A stretch of DNA of 13,060 bases, taken from contig WJJB01000106.1 of the NCBI GenBank assembly GCA_014729935.1, positions 1-13,060 on the forward strand, in the 5' to 3' direction. The notes beneath the pieces were generated by a model. That model saw only the letters and a list, made by a program, of their open reading frames with translations, did no database searches and had not been told where the DNA came from. The DNA comes from Candidatus Bathyarchaeota archaeon. Lineage in GTDB: Archaea; Asgardarchaeota; Lokiarchaeia; Sigyniarchaeales; Sigyniarchaeaceae. How positions within the stretch are numbered: position 1 is the stretch's first letter; each line of letters starts with the position of its first letter. A program made the translations under genes and the position numbers. Below, in pieces: positions 1 to 6,142 of this stretch.

Positions 1-21
1 AAGCAGCGATGCACTCGCGGT

Positions 22-99
22 AAGCTCCAGCCATGAGTCCAGGTCGGAAGCTCCAGCCATGAGTCCAGGTCGGAAGCTCCAGCCATGAGTCCAGGTCGG
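22..99. repeat. Three perfect tandem copies of a 26-bp unit
   Basis: Three identical, head-to-tail 26-bp units occupy 22-47, 48-73 and 74-99. A shortened, diverged fourth copy (100-120) begins with the same AAG-CCAGCC pattern and merges into the hairpin at 103-122. The unit length is not a multiple of three and each unit carries a TGA in one frame, so any reading frame through the array meets a stop. The array is therefore unlikely to encode protein in its present form. There are no spacers between copies, so it is not a CRISPR. It probably arose by local duplication at the 3' end of a mobile element. Confidence 0.9.
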
Positions 100-130
100 A
101 AGCCCCAGCCTTCAGGCCGGGGTTAGTTCA
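100..130 (+). mobile_element. Probable right end of an IS200/IS605-type (TnpB) element with terminal hairpin
   Basis: Positions 103-122 form a GC-rich hairpin: arm CCCCAGCC, loop TTCA, arm GGCCGGGG, with one A/C mismatch. It is followed at once by a GTTAGTTCA-like edge. Subterminal hairpins of this kind, just after the tnpB stop codon, are typical of IS200/IS605-family right ends, and the same DNA would be the 3' part of the omega RNA. A TAG at 124-126 in one frame could be the remnant tnpB stop. The edge falls on the last codon of the neighbouring radical SAM gene. No transposase is visible because the element would lie to the left of the window. A simple intergenic terminator hairpin is the alternative. 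Confidence 0.4.
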
Positions 131-1174
131 CTCGAGCCACGCGGTGATCAAGCCCCCCCGCTTGACCTTGATATTTTCGAGTGGAATTCGCACCACGCTT
201 TCTACCGTTCTTGAAGAGAAATTCACGATTTTGATGCCCCACCCGTCAATTGCTCCAAGATACTCGCTTCCGGTGCGTCCTGGTGTCATAACCATCACTT
301 CAACGGCTAATCCCTCGGTTTTCTCCCGAGTGGTTTCGATATCTCGCAATACTGGTGGTGGAAGCAATTCCGGGGCGGGATGAATATTGAAATCCAATGG
401 TCCGAGAAGAAGTTTTATCCCAAATCGAGATTCCAGTTGCCGGAGACGTTTATAGAAGTATCCAAATTGGTGCTGGTGCACCTTGGAAAGCCTCCTACCG
501 GTCTTATAAACCAGGTAGTTCTGGATACCAAGGCGCAATCGGGTGCCATAACTCCCATCTTCAATATTCTCATTCATTTTCTTGAAAAACTTAATAATTT
601 GAATGATATCGTTATCATTATAATTAAAAAACCAGACCGGAGTGATCACGAGGTCCATTCCTGCTTCGAGGACTCGATCGAAAGCATCAATTACCGTTTG
701 CTTGTTGTAATCTTGGCGACCAGAAAGATGCTTGAGCATGGCATCATCGAAGCCATTCAGGGTGATATTGAGCTGATCCACGCCGGATGCGGCAAGCTTG
801 TCGATTTTTTCATTGTCCAGCAAAGTGCCATTGGTTTGCAAGGATACTCGCTCAATGCGTTCCTCCCGTGATAACGAGTGGAATAGATCGAAAATGCGTG
901 GATATACCATGCATTCACCATAAGGATCCACGTGTGCTTCAATATCGTAAATATTCTTGTATTTAATGACTTGCTTGATACCTGAAAGCAAGTAATCGAG
1001 CTCCACTTCAAAATCTCTATCATAACTACCTACATTAGCATAGCAATACTCGCATCTAAGATTACAAAGAGTTGTTGGCTTGATCTCGATCAAGTTGGTC
1101 CCCCTATCCACGATTCCAATAAAATCATATCCAAAAAGGGGAATACCACTCTCTTGGGTAATTTTCGTCAGCAT
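128..1174 (-). CDS. Radical SAM protein with C-terminal TRAM/OB-like domain (COG2100 type)
   Basis: The protein is 348 aa from the chosen start. It has a canonical 4Fe-4S/SAM motif, C37-x3-C41-x2-C44 (CNLRCEYC), followed by a Gly-Glu motif in PYGEC and an LQTNGTLL strand as expected for a radical SAM barrel. The last ~60 residues are rich in beta strands and resemble a TRAM/OB fold, a layout I associate with the uncharacterised archaeal COG2100 family. Substrate is unknown; RNA or protein modification is a guess based on the TRAM-like tail. An in-frame ATG at 1297 would extend it by 41 residues, but that stretch overlaps the cold-shock gene by 47 nt and is low in complexity. The ATG at 1174 has AGGA 8 nt upstream and is preferred. 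The stop codon abuts the putative IS edge. Confidence 0.85.
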   Translation of the reverse strand: MLTKITQESGIPLFGYDFIGIVDRGTNLIEIKPTTLCNLRCEYCYANVGSYDRDFEVELDYLLSGIKQVIKYKNIYDIEAHVDPYGECMVYPRIFDLFHSLSREERIERVSLQTNGTLLDNEKIDKLAASGVDQLNITLNGFDDAMLKHLSGRQDYNKQTVIDAFDRVLEAGMDLVITPVWFFNYNDNDIIQIIKFFKKMNENIEDGSYGTRLRLGIQNYLVYKTGRRLSKVHQHQFGYFYKRLRQLESRFGIKLLLGPLDFNIHPAPELLPPPVLRDIETTREKTEGLAVEVMVMTPGRTGSEYLGAIDGWGIKIVNFSSRTVESVVRIPLENIKVKRGGLITAWLE

Positions 1175-1182
1175 GATATCGA

Positions 1183-1186
1183 TCCT
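1183..1186 (-). promoter_or_regulatory. Shine-Dalgarno deciding the radical SAM start
   Basis: The minus strand reads AGGA 8 nt before the ATG at 1174. This favours that start over the upstream in-frame ATG at 1297, which lies inside the cold-shock gene. Confidence 0.55.
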
Positions 1187-1250
1187 GCCGGCTGCATGCG
1201 TGATGGAGAAAAAAGAGGATGGATCGTGCGTGTTCGTTGGACGATCAGTC

Positions 1251-1526
1251 TTACCAGCCTGAATTGTAGGACCTACCGTAGTTATTACCGTAGCCATACT
1301 TGCCCCCTTCGGGAGCGGCTGCTTTGGTTATCACGACGTTAATCGCTTCAGGACCCTTCCTGCCTTCCTGAACTTCAAATTCTACCTCGTCTCCACCCCT
1401 GAGGGTTTTGAACTCGTCATCCGAAACTATATTGGAGTAGTGCACGAAAATATCGCCTTCTTGGTCATCAACCGCAATGAAGCCGTAACCCTTGCGAGCT
1501 GAGAACCATTTTACTGTTCCTTTCAT
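1251..1526 (-). CDS. Cold-shock-domain (CspA-like) nucleic-acid-binding protein
   Basis: This 91-aa protein contains a full cold-shock OB fold of about 68 residues: KGTVKWF opening strand, the RNP1-type motif KGYGFI, the RNP2-type motif DIFVHYS, then GDEVEFEV and a closing GPEA-NVV strand. It is expected to bind single-stranded RNA or DNA and act as an RNA chaperone. After the domain comes a Gly/Tyr/Asn-rich tail (about residues 74-91) ending in Trp, unlike the bare ~67-aa bacterial CspA. The ATG at 1526 is preferred over a TTG two codons upstream because cold-shock proteins usually begin M-x-G-T-V-K-W-F. No strong Shine-Dalgarno is visible. It lies 76 nt upstream of the radical SAM gene and may be co-transcribed with it. 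Confidence 0.95.
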   Translation of the reverse strand: MKGTVKWFSARKGYGFIAVDDQEGDIFVHYSNIVSDDEFKTLRGGDEVEFEVQEGRKGPEAINVVITKAAAPEGGKYGYGNNYGRSYNSGW

Positions 1527-1638
1527 TGTCAACGCTAACCATTCTATCTGTCATCAATTGCCGTAGAAACCCGAGCAGCTTGAAACGAACCTAAAAACCT
1601 GCAGCGCAAATCTACTATGATAATACATAAATCACTCG

Positions 1639-1654
1639 CTTAAATAAGTTTAAG
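1639..1654. promoter_or_regulatory. AT-rich inverted repeat in the cold-shock gene upstream region
   Basis: CTTAAA and TTTAAG flank TAAG, giving a 6-bp perfect inverted repeat about 115 nt upstream of the cold-shock start. On the minus strand the same stretch contains TTATTTAAG, which could serve as an archaeal TATA box with transcription starting near 1615. That would give a long 5' leader of roughly 90 nt, common for cold-shock mRNAs. Function is inferred. Confidence 0.3.
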
Positions 1655-1673
1655 GAATGATTTCATGTGTAAC

Positions 1674-1687
1674 CTACCACATGGTAG
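1674..1687. other. Short hairpin between the CDF transporter and the cold-shock gene
   Basis: CTACC-ACAT-GGTAG forms a 5-bp stem with a 4-nt loop about 70 nt downstream of the transporter stop codon. It could be a minor transcript-end structure or chance; no T-rich tract follows it on the minus strand. Confidence 0.2.
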
Positions 1688-1756
1688 CACTCTCGAAGGG
1701 CCGCTTCGTCCTTATCAACTGCCATTCCAGTGATGGTGGGGGAAAGCAGAAGTCAT

Positions 1757-2677
1757 TCAAAAACCGTGCACGTGAAAGATAAACTCGAACTCTCGATCTG
1801 GGAACAAGGATTGCACGGTTTGCTCTGCTTCTTCTGTTTTTTTGTGACAATATTTCAGCTTGAATTGATTATCCATGAGCAAGGTCATGACCAAGAAGAT
1901 CTGGTTCCCAACCCGTTTAGCTCGCATGTCTTGGATTCCAGTTATATCCTTGATGAGTACCACGTTTTCGATGATGGTGATTTGATCTTCATCCGTTAGC
2001 GGGTTTCTCTCAAGAAGATTAGCAAAAACGTCCTTCGTGGATAGAAAGGTGGCAATAACGATGATGGCAGATATGATGATGGCAAAAATCGGATCGGCAA
2101 GATCATATCCTGCAAGCACCAAACACAAGGCTATCACGACGATGATGGAACGTATTGCATCAAACAAGTATGCATATCCCTGAACGCGTAGGGAATCATT
2201 AGTGTATTGTTTTCCCCTTAAAATCAGAAACACGCCGAGTAGGAAATTGGACACGAGTAAGCCGACAATGACCAAAATGCTAGCGATACCACCTTCCAGC
2301 TCCAACTCTATCTTCCCTCCGAAGATGGAATCCAGCGCATTCTCGATGATTAGCGCGTAGATAACCACGATGATGATGGTCTGGACGATTGCAGACATCG
2401 TTTCAAAACGACCCTTTCCAAATGTATGCCTGCTATCCGGCCGTTCCTTGCTTTTTTCAATGCCTCGTTTCATGACGAACACCAGCAACACGTCGATGAT
2501 GGCATCGATGGTTTCCGAAACCACGCTGAGGCTAAGGGTGATGATCGTGACGATGATCTTGATCCCAAGCACTATCAAGGAATAGATCATGACCAAATTC
2601 ACGATCTTGGCTTTTTCTTCTTCGGGATCCTTTGCCTTCACTTTTTCCGTGGTACTCGCACTCTCTTCCTGCATCAT
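1757..2677 (-). CDS. Cation diffusion facilitator (CDF) family metal transporter, atypical metal site
   Basis: This 306-aa protein has a charged N-terminus, about six membrane helices (roughly residues 27-225) and a ~80-aa cytoplasmic C-terminal domain, the usual CDF layout. CDF proteins export Zn2+, Fe2+, Mn2+ or similar ions by proton antiport. TM2 carries SETIDAIID, giving the D58-x3-D62 pair of the transport site. The TM2-TM3 loop has the family signature SRHTFGKGR-E (residues 82-92). In TM5 the conserved D173 is present, but the partner His four residues earlier is Ala169. This suggests altered metal preference or coordination. The protein ends in HVHGF, matching the terminal beta strand of the cytoplasmic dimer domain. 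MM double start; no clear Shine-Dalgarno. The substrate ion cannot be assigned. Confidence 0.9.
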   Translation of the reverse strand: MMQEESASTTEKVKAKDPEEEKAKIVNLVMIYSLIVLGIKIIVTIITLSLSVVSETIDAIIDVLLVFVMKRGIEKSKERPDSRHTFGKGRFETMSAIVQTIIIVVIYALIIENALDSIFGGKIELELEGGIASILVIVGLLVSNFLLGVFLILRGKQYTNDSLRVQGYAYLFDAIRSIIVVIALCLVLAGYDLADPIFAIIISAIIVIATFLSTKDVFANLLERNPLTDEDQITIIENVVLIKDITGIQDMRAKRVGNQIFLVMTLLMDNQFKLKYCHKKTEEAEQTVQSLFPDREFEFIFHVHGF

Positions 2678-2726
2678 GAACCGGCAACACGTCTCGGTGA
2701 ATGATGTGAAAAATCCTGCATGAATT

Positions 2727-3875
2727 TTAAAGAAGCGTGATCGGGGTAAACTCGCATTCCTGCCTTGGTTCTACTGGTATTGCCTCGACCAACCCGGTCC
2801 TTTTCCCGTGTCCATGTTTCATTGCGAAGAGCTTCAATCGTTTTTCTTGCAGGAATTCCTTGTGGAAAACTACCACGAGTTCGTCCTGTTGGTGGATTAA
2901 ATCCTGGCCATGACCTTCATGGTGAACACTGGTTCTTGGATAGTCCATTGACAATCGTTGTAGCAGCTGCCTTAGTTCCATCATCTCATGCCCAGTAACA
3001 GAAACATGTTTTCCGAATAATAAAGTACCTTCGGGCGTGGGGGATTCATGGGGTAACCTGGTGTTGGCTGCACGGCGAAGGTACCTGTTCCGCAACTGGT
3101 ATTCATCCTTCGTGATGATCGGACAGTAATGAATGGATACATGCTCGTTTTGCCTAGCATTATGCCATTCAAGGATTTCGAGGGCGGCAGTTTCGGAACC
3201 ATCCACTGCTGCCATCGTTCCTTGTTTTAGTTGAAAACCTCTTTCTTTCAAGGCAGTAGCATTGGTCACAGAAAACTCAAATTCGTTCAGATTAAGGAAA
3301 TTTGCTCCAATCTTCTCAAGGAATCGTACCACTTTCTTCATGTACTTGATATATTTCCTTGTGGGTATGGCTGGAATCTCCATGCCAACATCCGGAATCC
3401 TGTTAATGGCAAATTTCACCCGCGACAATCCATGCATGGGAGGATGGAACCGGATTTCATTCAAGCCCGCATTTGCGAGTTGTTCCATCTTCCCGAGAGT
3501 TGCATTGATTCCATTGGTATATAGATGCGCGTGGAGCCTCATTCCTCGCTCCTGCTTTAGGAATTTCAACCAGTGAATTACTTGAGGGAACGCGTACCCG
3601 AGGGGGTCACCACCTGTAAAACTGATACCCTTGGCGTCAATTGCTTCTATTTCTCGTATCAAGTCTGTATCTTCATGGATCAGTCGTTCATTGATGAAAA
3701 AGGAGGTGGGATCTTTCCTTTCCTTGGAGATTGGGCAATACCAATGGCAATCACGGGGCTGGGTGCAGGAACCCCCCGCAAAAATGACAGCCTTCTGTCC
3801 CTTGATGCATTGCTGGCAACCAACCGGGAGGGGTCCGACATGAAGAGATCTAGCCGGAGATTCCTGTATTTCCAT
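2727..3875 (-). CDS. Radical SAM-like protein of COG2108 type with unusual Cys spacing
   Basis: The protein is 382 aa. An N-terminal GC20QQC23xKG segment precedes an IFAGGSC strand, a layout I recognise from the archaeal COG2108 family (related to pyruvate formate-lyase activase, function unknown). The cluster motif is C37-x5-C43-x3-C47 followed by PIS-ER, not the usual C-x3-C-x2-C. A Gly-Gly-Asp motif (SFTGGDPL, ~residues 85-92) and YTNG follow as in SAM-binding barrels. The C-terminal third is His-rich and not recognisable. It starts 13 nt after the cutA stop, so the two are probably one transcript. The ATG at 3875 has only a purine-rich GAGAG upstream. Fold assignment is good; whether it still makes a 5'-deoxyadenosyl radical is open. 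Confidence 0.8.
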   Translation of the reverse strand: MEIQESPARSLHVGPLPVGCQQCIKGQKAVIFAGGSCTQPRDCHWYCPISKERKDPTSFFINERLIHEDTDLIREIEAIDAKGISFTGGDPLGYAFPQVIHWLKFLKQERGMRLHAHLYTNGINATLGKMEQLANAGLNEIRFHPPMHGLSRVKFAINRIPDVGMEIPAIPTRKYIKYMKKVVRFLEKIGANFLNLNEFEFSVTNATALKERGFQLKQGTMAAVDGSETAALEILEWHNARQNEHVSIHYCPIITKDEYQLRNRYLRRAANTRLPHESPTPEGTLLFGKHVSVTGHEMMELRQLLQRLSMDYPRTSVHHEGHGQDLIHQQDELVVVFHKEFLQEKRLKLFAMKHGHGKRTGLVEAIPVEPRQECEFTPITLL

Positions 3876-3888
3876 CTATTTCTCTCAT

Positions 3889-4206
3889 CTAGACATGTTC
3901 ATCGATCCATTTCAAGAATGGCGCGTATCCTTGAAGAATCGGTAATGATACAATTTCGGGACATTCATACGGGTGGAGTGATGTAATGCGTCGTTCTACA
4001 TCTGCGAATCGCTCCACGCGTGTTTTTATTACCAGCAAACACTCGGTATCTTCATGTACTTCACCTCTCCATGTGTAAATCGACGTGATACCTTGTATTA
4101 TGTTAACGCAAGCAACAATCCCATCATTCACCAAGATTCGTGCGATCTTTTTTCCTGTATCAACGTCTGGTACCGTGGAAAGGCAGGTCACGTATTCATG
4201 TTCCAT
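3889..4206 (-). CDS. cutA: CutA1-like divalent ion tolerance protein
   Basis: The protein is 105 aa from the chosen start, matching the usual ~100-110 aa of this small trimeric cytosolic family. Diagnostic motifs are present in order: the VTCLSTV strand, the AR-LV helix, ACVNIIQGITSIYTWRGEV (core signature), LLVIKT, then LHPYECPEIVSLPI and a terminal FLKWI. The family is linked to copper/divalent metal tolerance but its biochemical role is unsettled. An ATG at 4251 would add 15 residues absent from typical CutA proteins and would place the start only ~12 nt from the predicted transcription start, so the ATG at 4206 is preferred; neither has a strong Shine-Dalgarno. It lies 13 nt upstream of the COG2108-type gene in the same orientation. 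Confidence 0.92.
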   Translation of the reverse strand: MEHEYVTCLSTVPDVDTGKKIARILVNDGIVACVNIIQGITSIYTWRGEVHEDTECLLVIKTRVERFADVERRITSLHPYECPEIVSLPILQGYAPFLKWIDEHV

Positions 4207-4231
4207 GGAATAGCACCATTTGTTGTTTGGG

Positions 4232-4258
4232 TCATGGTACCACGGTATCATGGTTACC
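4232..4258. repeat. Imperfect direct repeat in the cutA leader
   Basis: TCATGGTACC at 4232-4241 recurs as TCATGGTTACC at 4248-4258, 16 bp start to start. The pair sits between the predicted TATA element and the preferred cutA start, where a regulator could bind. It may be chance; no known operator is recognised. Confidence 0.3.
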
Positions 4259-4286
4259 TAAATAGTTTGATATGGTTTCCCATGTG

Positions 4287-4296
4287 TATATAGTAT
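4287..4296. promoter_or_regulatory. Shared TATA-like element between cutA and the UroD-like gene
   Basis: TATATAGTAT lies midway between two divergent genes. Read rightward, it puts a transcription start near 4318, about 30 nt before the ATG at 4349. Read leftward (ACTATATAC on the minus strand), it puts one near 4263, about 57 nt before the cutA ATG at 4206. Spacing fits archaeal TBP/TFB promoters; the call is by inspection only. Confidence 0.45.
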
Positions 4297-4348
4297 TAGG
4301 TTCGACACTCGCTAGGAAGCACCTTACCAACTGAAACGTGAACATGCC

Positions 4349-5461
4349 ATGGATCCCCACCAGAGAATCATGAAAGCCTTGAACCATGAGGAACCGGATC
4401 GCGTGCCAACCTTTAGCCAATCCATAGAGGAACCCTTCATTGAACGATTTGACGAGAATGTGGGAGTTGACGAGGCATTATTCGATGAGCTCTTCCCGTC
4501 CCTTCCCGTTGATTTTGTGTTTGCAAAAGCACTCGGGTTTGATTCAAAGTGGATGCACCTTGGAGGCTTGCAAGCACCCCCGGGTGACCATCCTGATGTG
4601 TCAAATGTACCGGAAGGATGCACGGTGAACAATTCAGGTAGATTCTACAAGAGGAATTCACGGGGAGAAAATTGGTATCAGGATGGGGCATTGAAAACAC
4701 CGGAACTTCTCAAGGATTGGATATCATACATCAAGACCTTCACCACGCGGGATGAATCGTATTTCAGGTCATTTGCGAGCATGTGGGAATTCGGTATTAA
4801 TCATGGGATACTACCTATCCCAACGATAGGGGGACCGACCTATATGACCTGGTCAAGCATTGGTATTGGCAAATTCGGCTACATGCTTCGAAAACATAGA
4901 AAGCTCGTCAAGGAATTAATCACTGCTTGGACCACGAAAACCATCGAGGCACACTCGCTGCTCTTCGAACAAAATGTTGACATGGTATTCATCTGCGATG
5001 ATTTCGCTCAAAAGGATAGGTTGATGATGCATCCCAGTGATTTCAATGAGGTGGTCATCCCGAATTACAATCGAATGGTGAAGAATGCCCATGATCACGG
5101 TGCCAAGTTCATCGTGCATTCGGATGGCGATCTATCAGAGGCGTTTCCAGGGATGGTGGATGCAGGAGTGGATGGGGCGGAACCATTGGAGTACGAGGCT
5201 GGCATGAGATTAAAAGATTTAAAGCTGCGATTTGGAGAGGACATCTGCCTGATAGGGAACGTGCCAGCATCCAGCGCGCTCTGTGTGGGTACAGCCGAGT
5301 ATACTCGAGACATAACCAAGCAATGCATCAAGGACGCAGCTGCTGGTGGGGGATTTATTCTTTCGGCAGGAGCGAACATCCTTGCAACCACTAAGATCGA
5401 GAACGTGCAGGTTATGATCGAAACCACGAAGAAATATGGTCAATATCCAATTCAGTTATAA
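4349..5461 (+). CDS. UroD/MtaA-superfamily protein (corrinoid methyltransferase-like), zinc Cys ligands missing
   Basis: The protein is 370 aa. The N-terminus is typical of the uroporphyrinogen decarboxylase/methylcobamide:CoM methyltransferase superfamily (R-x2-KALNHEEPDRVP). It continues with the GGPTYMTW segment, CDDFAQKDRLMMHP, IVHSDGDL and GNVPASSAL-GTAEYTRD, then FILSAGANI. MtaA-type enzymes bind Zn2+ through His-x-Cys and a later Gly-Cys. Here the corresponding residues read H257-S-D259 and G341-A342, so both cysteines are absent. True UroD is unlikely because no haem genes are nearby. It converges on a cobalamin-binding protein, consistent with a methyl-transfer role, but the two are not co-transcribed. 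The first ATG lies ~30 nt after the predicted transcription start. Family is secure; reaction and substrate are unknown. Confidence 0.85.
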   Translation: MDPHQRIMKALNHEEPDRVPTFSQSIEEPFIERFDENVGVDEALFDELFPSLPVDFVFAKALGFDSKWMHLGGLQAPPGDHPDVSNVPEGCTVNNSGRFYKRNSRGENWYQDGALKTPELLKDWISYIKTFTTRDESYFRSFASMWEFGINHGILPIPTIGGPTYMTWSSIGIGKFGYMLRKHRKLVKELITAWTTKTIEAHSLLFEQNVDMVFICDDFAQKDRLMMHPSDFNEVVIPNYNRMVKNAHDHGAKFIVHSDGDLSEAFPGMVDAGVDGAEPLEYEAGMRLKDLKLRFGEDICLIGNVPASSALCVGTAEYTRDITKQCIKDAAAGGGFILSAGANILATTKIENVQVMIETTKKYGQYPIQL

Positions 5462-5490
5462 TTGGTGGCAAAACCTTGGATAACGAACCA

Positions 5491-6141
5491 TCATGGAAGG
5501 TTGGAAATCATTTCGACATCCTCTAGGAAGATATCAGCACCCATGGTCCTATACAGCTCGGGAGTATCTTTTAGAGCCCCACCTCCGACCATGATCGTGA
5601 CATCGTGGGTGGCGTGTTCCCGTATCTCACCAATAACCCGTTGCGCGTGGAATACATTGTACTTGTTCGTGATGCTAATGATCAAGTATTTCGGCTTCAA
5701 GATGTCGATTGCCGACAGGAATGATTTTTTTGGCGTGTCTCGACCTACGAATAAGGTATGAAAGCCAGCCAAGGTAAAGAAATCGGCAACCATGCGCGCC
5801 CCAAGCTCGTGTTGTTCTTTTGGAGGGCATAGCACTATAGCGGTATCTTCCCTATGTATTGCGTCCTCGTTCCTGGCATTCAAAACTCGTAAATAGCAGT
5901 TTTCAACTATCGTGCGAGCGATGGACGAACTAACATGTTCCTTCCAGATGCAAGCCGCTGGATCCTCGTGTTCATTGCATGTAATGCTATTCAAGGCTGG
6001 CGTCAAGATGTTGATGTATAAATCCTTGATGGAAAGGCTGTCATTATCCACCAATTCTAGGGAATACCTCACGGCGCCCTCCTTATCTCCCTTTTCAAGC
6101 AATTCGGTCATTTTTTCATAGATTGTCTCCATATCCATCAT
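5491..6141 (-). CDS. Stand-alone cobalamin-binding protein, CarH/LitR-like B12 domain
   Basis: The protein is 216 aa from the chosen start. Residues ~4-95 form the helical-bundle cap (B12-binding 2 type: L-EKGDKEGAVRYSLELV). Residues ~98-210 form a Rossmann-like B12 domain with E109-Q-H111-E-L-G, where H111 would be the lower cobalt ligand, then GRDTP, ISIT and VGGGA. The E-x-H-x-x-G form and the LFVGRDTP run resemble the CarH/LitR photoreceptor domain more than the D-x-H-D-I-G of methyltransferase corrinoid proteins. An Glu-His pair (E68-H69) matches the EH of CarH's W-x9-EH, with His in place of Trp. No DNA-binding domain is present. GGAG lies 7 nt before the ATG at 6141; an ATG at 6177 would overlap the upstream gene. 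Sensor versus corrinoid methyl carrier is unresolved. Confidence 0.85.
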   Translation of the reverse strand: MMDMETIYEKMTELLEKGDKEGAVRYSLELVDNDSLSIKDLYINILTPALNSITCNEHEDPAACIWKEHVSSSIARTIVENCYLRVLNARNEDAIHREDTAIVLCPPKEQHELGARMVADFFTLAGFHTLFVGRDTPKKSFLSAIDILKPKYLIISITNKYNVFHAQRVIGEIREHATHDVTIMVGGGALKDTPELYRTMGADIFLEDVEMISNLP

Positions 6142-6142
6142 C

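Noticed and set aside
22..120. CRISPR-like array from the regular 26-bp repeats
   Set aside because: The copies are directly adjacent with no unique spacers, so it is a plain tandem repeat.
380..871. Plus-strand open frame of 163 codons
   Set aside because: It is antisense to the radical SAM gene, shows no recognisable motif or ribosome site, and disappears as a shadow of that gene's codon pattern.
1175..1297. Extra 41 residues at the N-terminus of the COG2100-type radical SAM protein
   Set aside because: The extension overlaps the 3' end of the well-supported cold-shock gene, has no domain features, and the ATG at 1174 has a good Shine-Dalgarno.
3573..3986. Plus-strand open frame of 137 codons
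   Set aside because: It spans the antisense of two real genes (COG2108-type and cutA) and has no family features.
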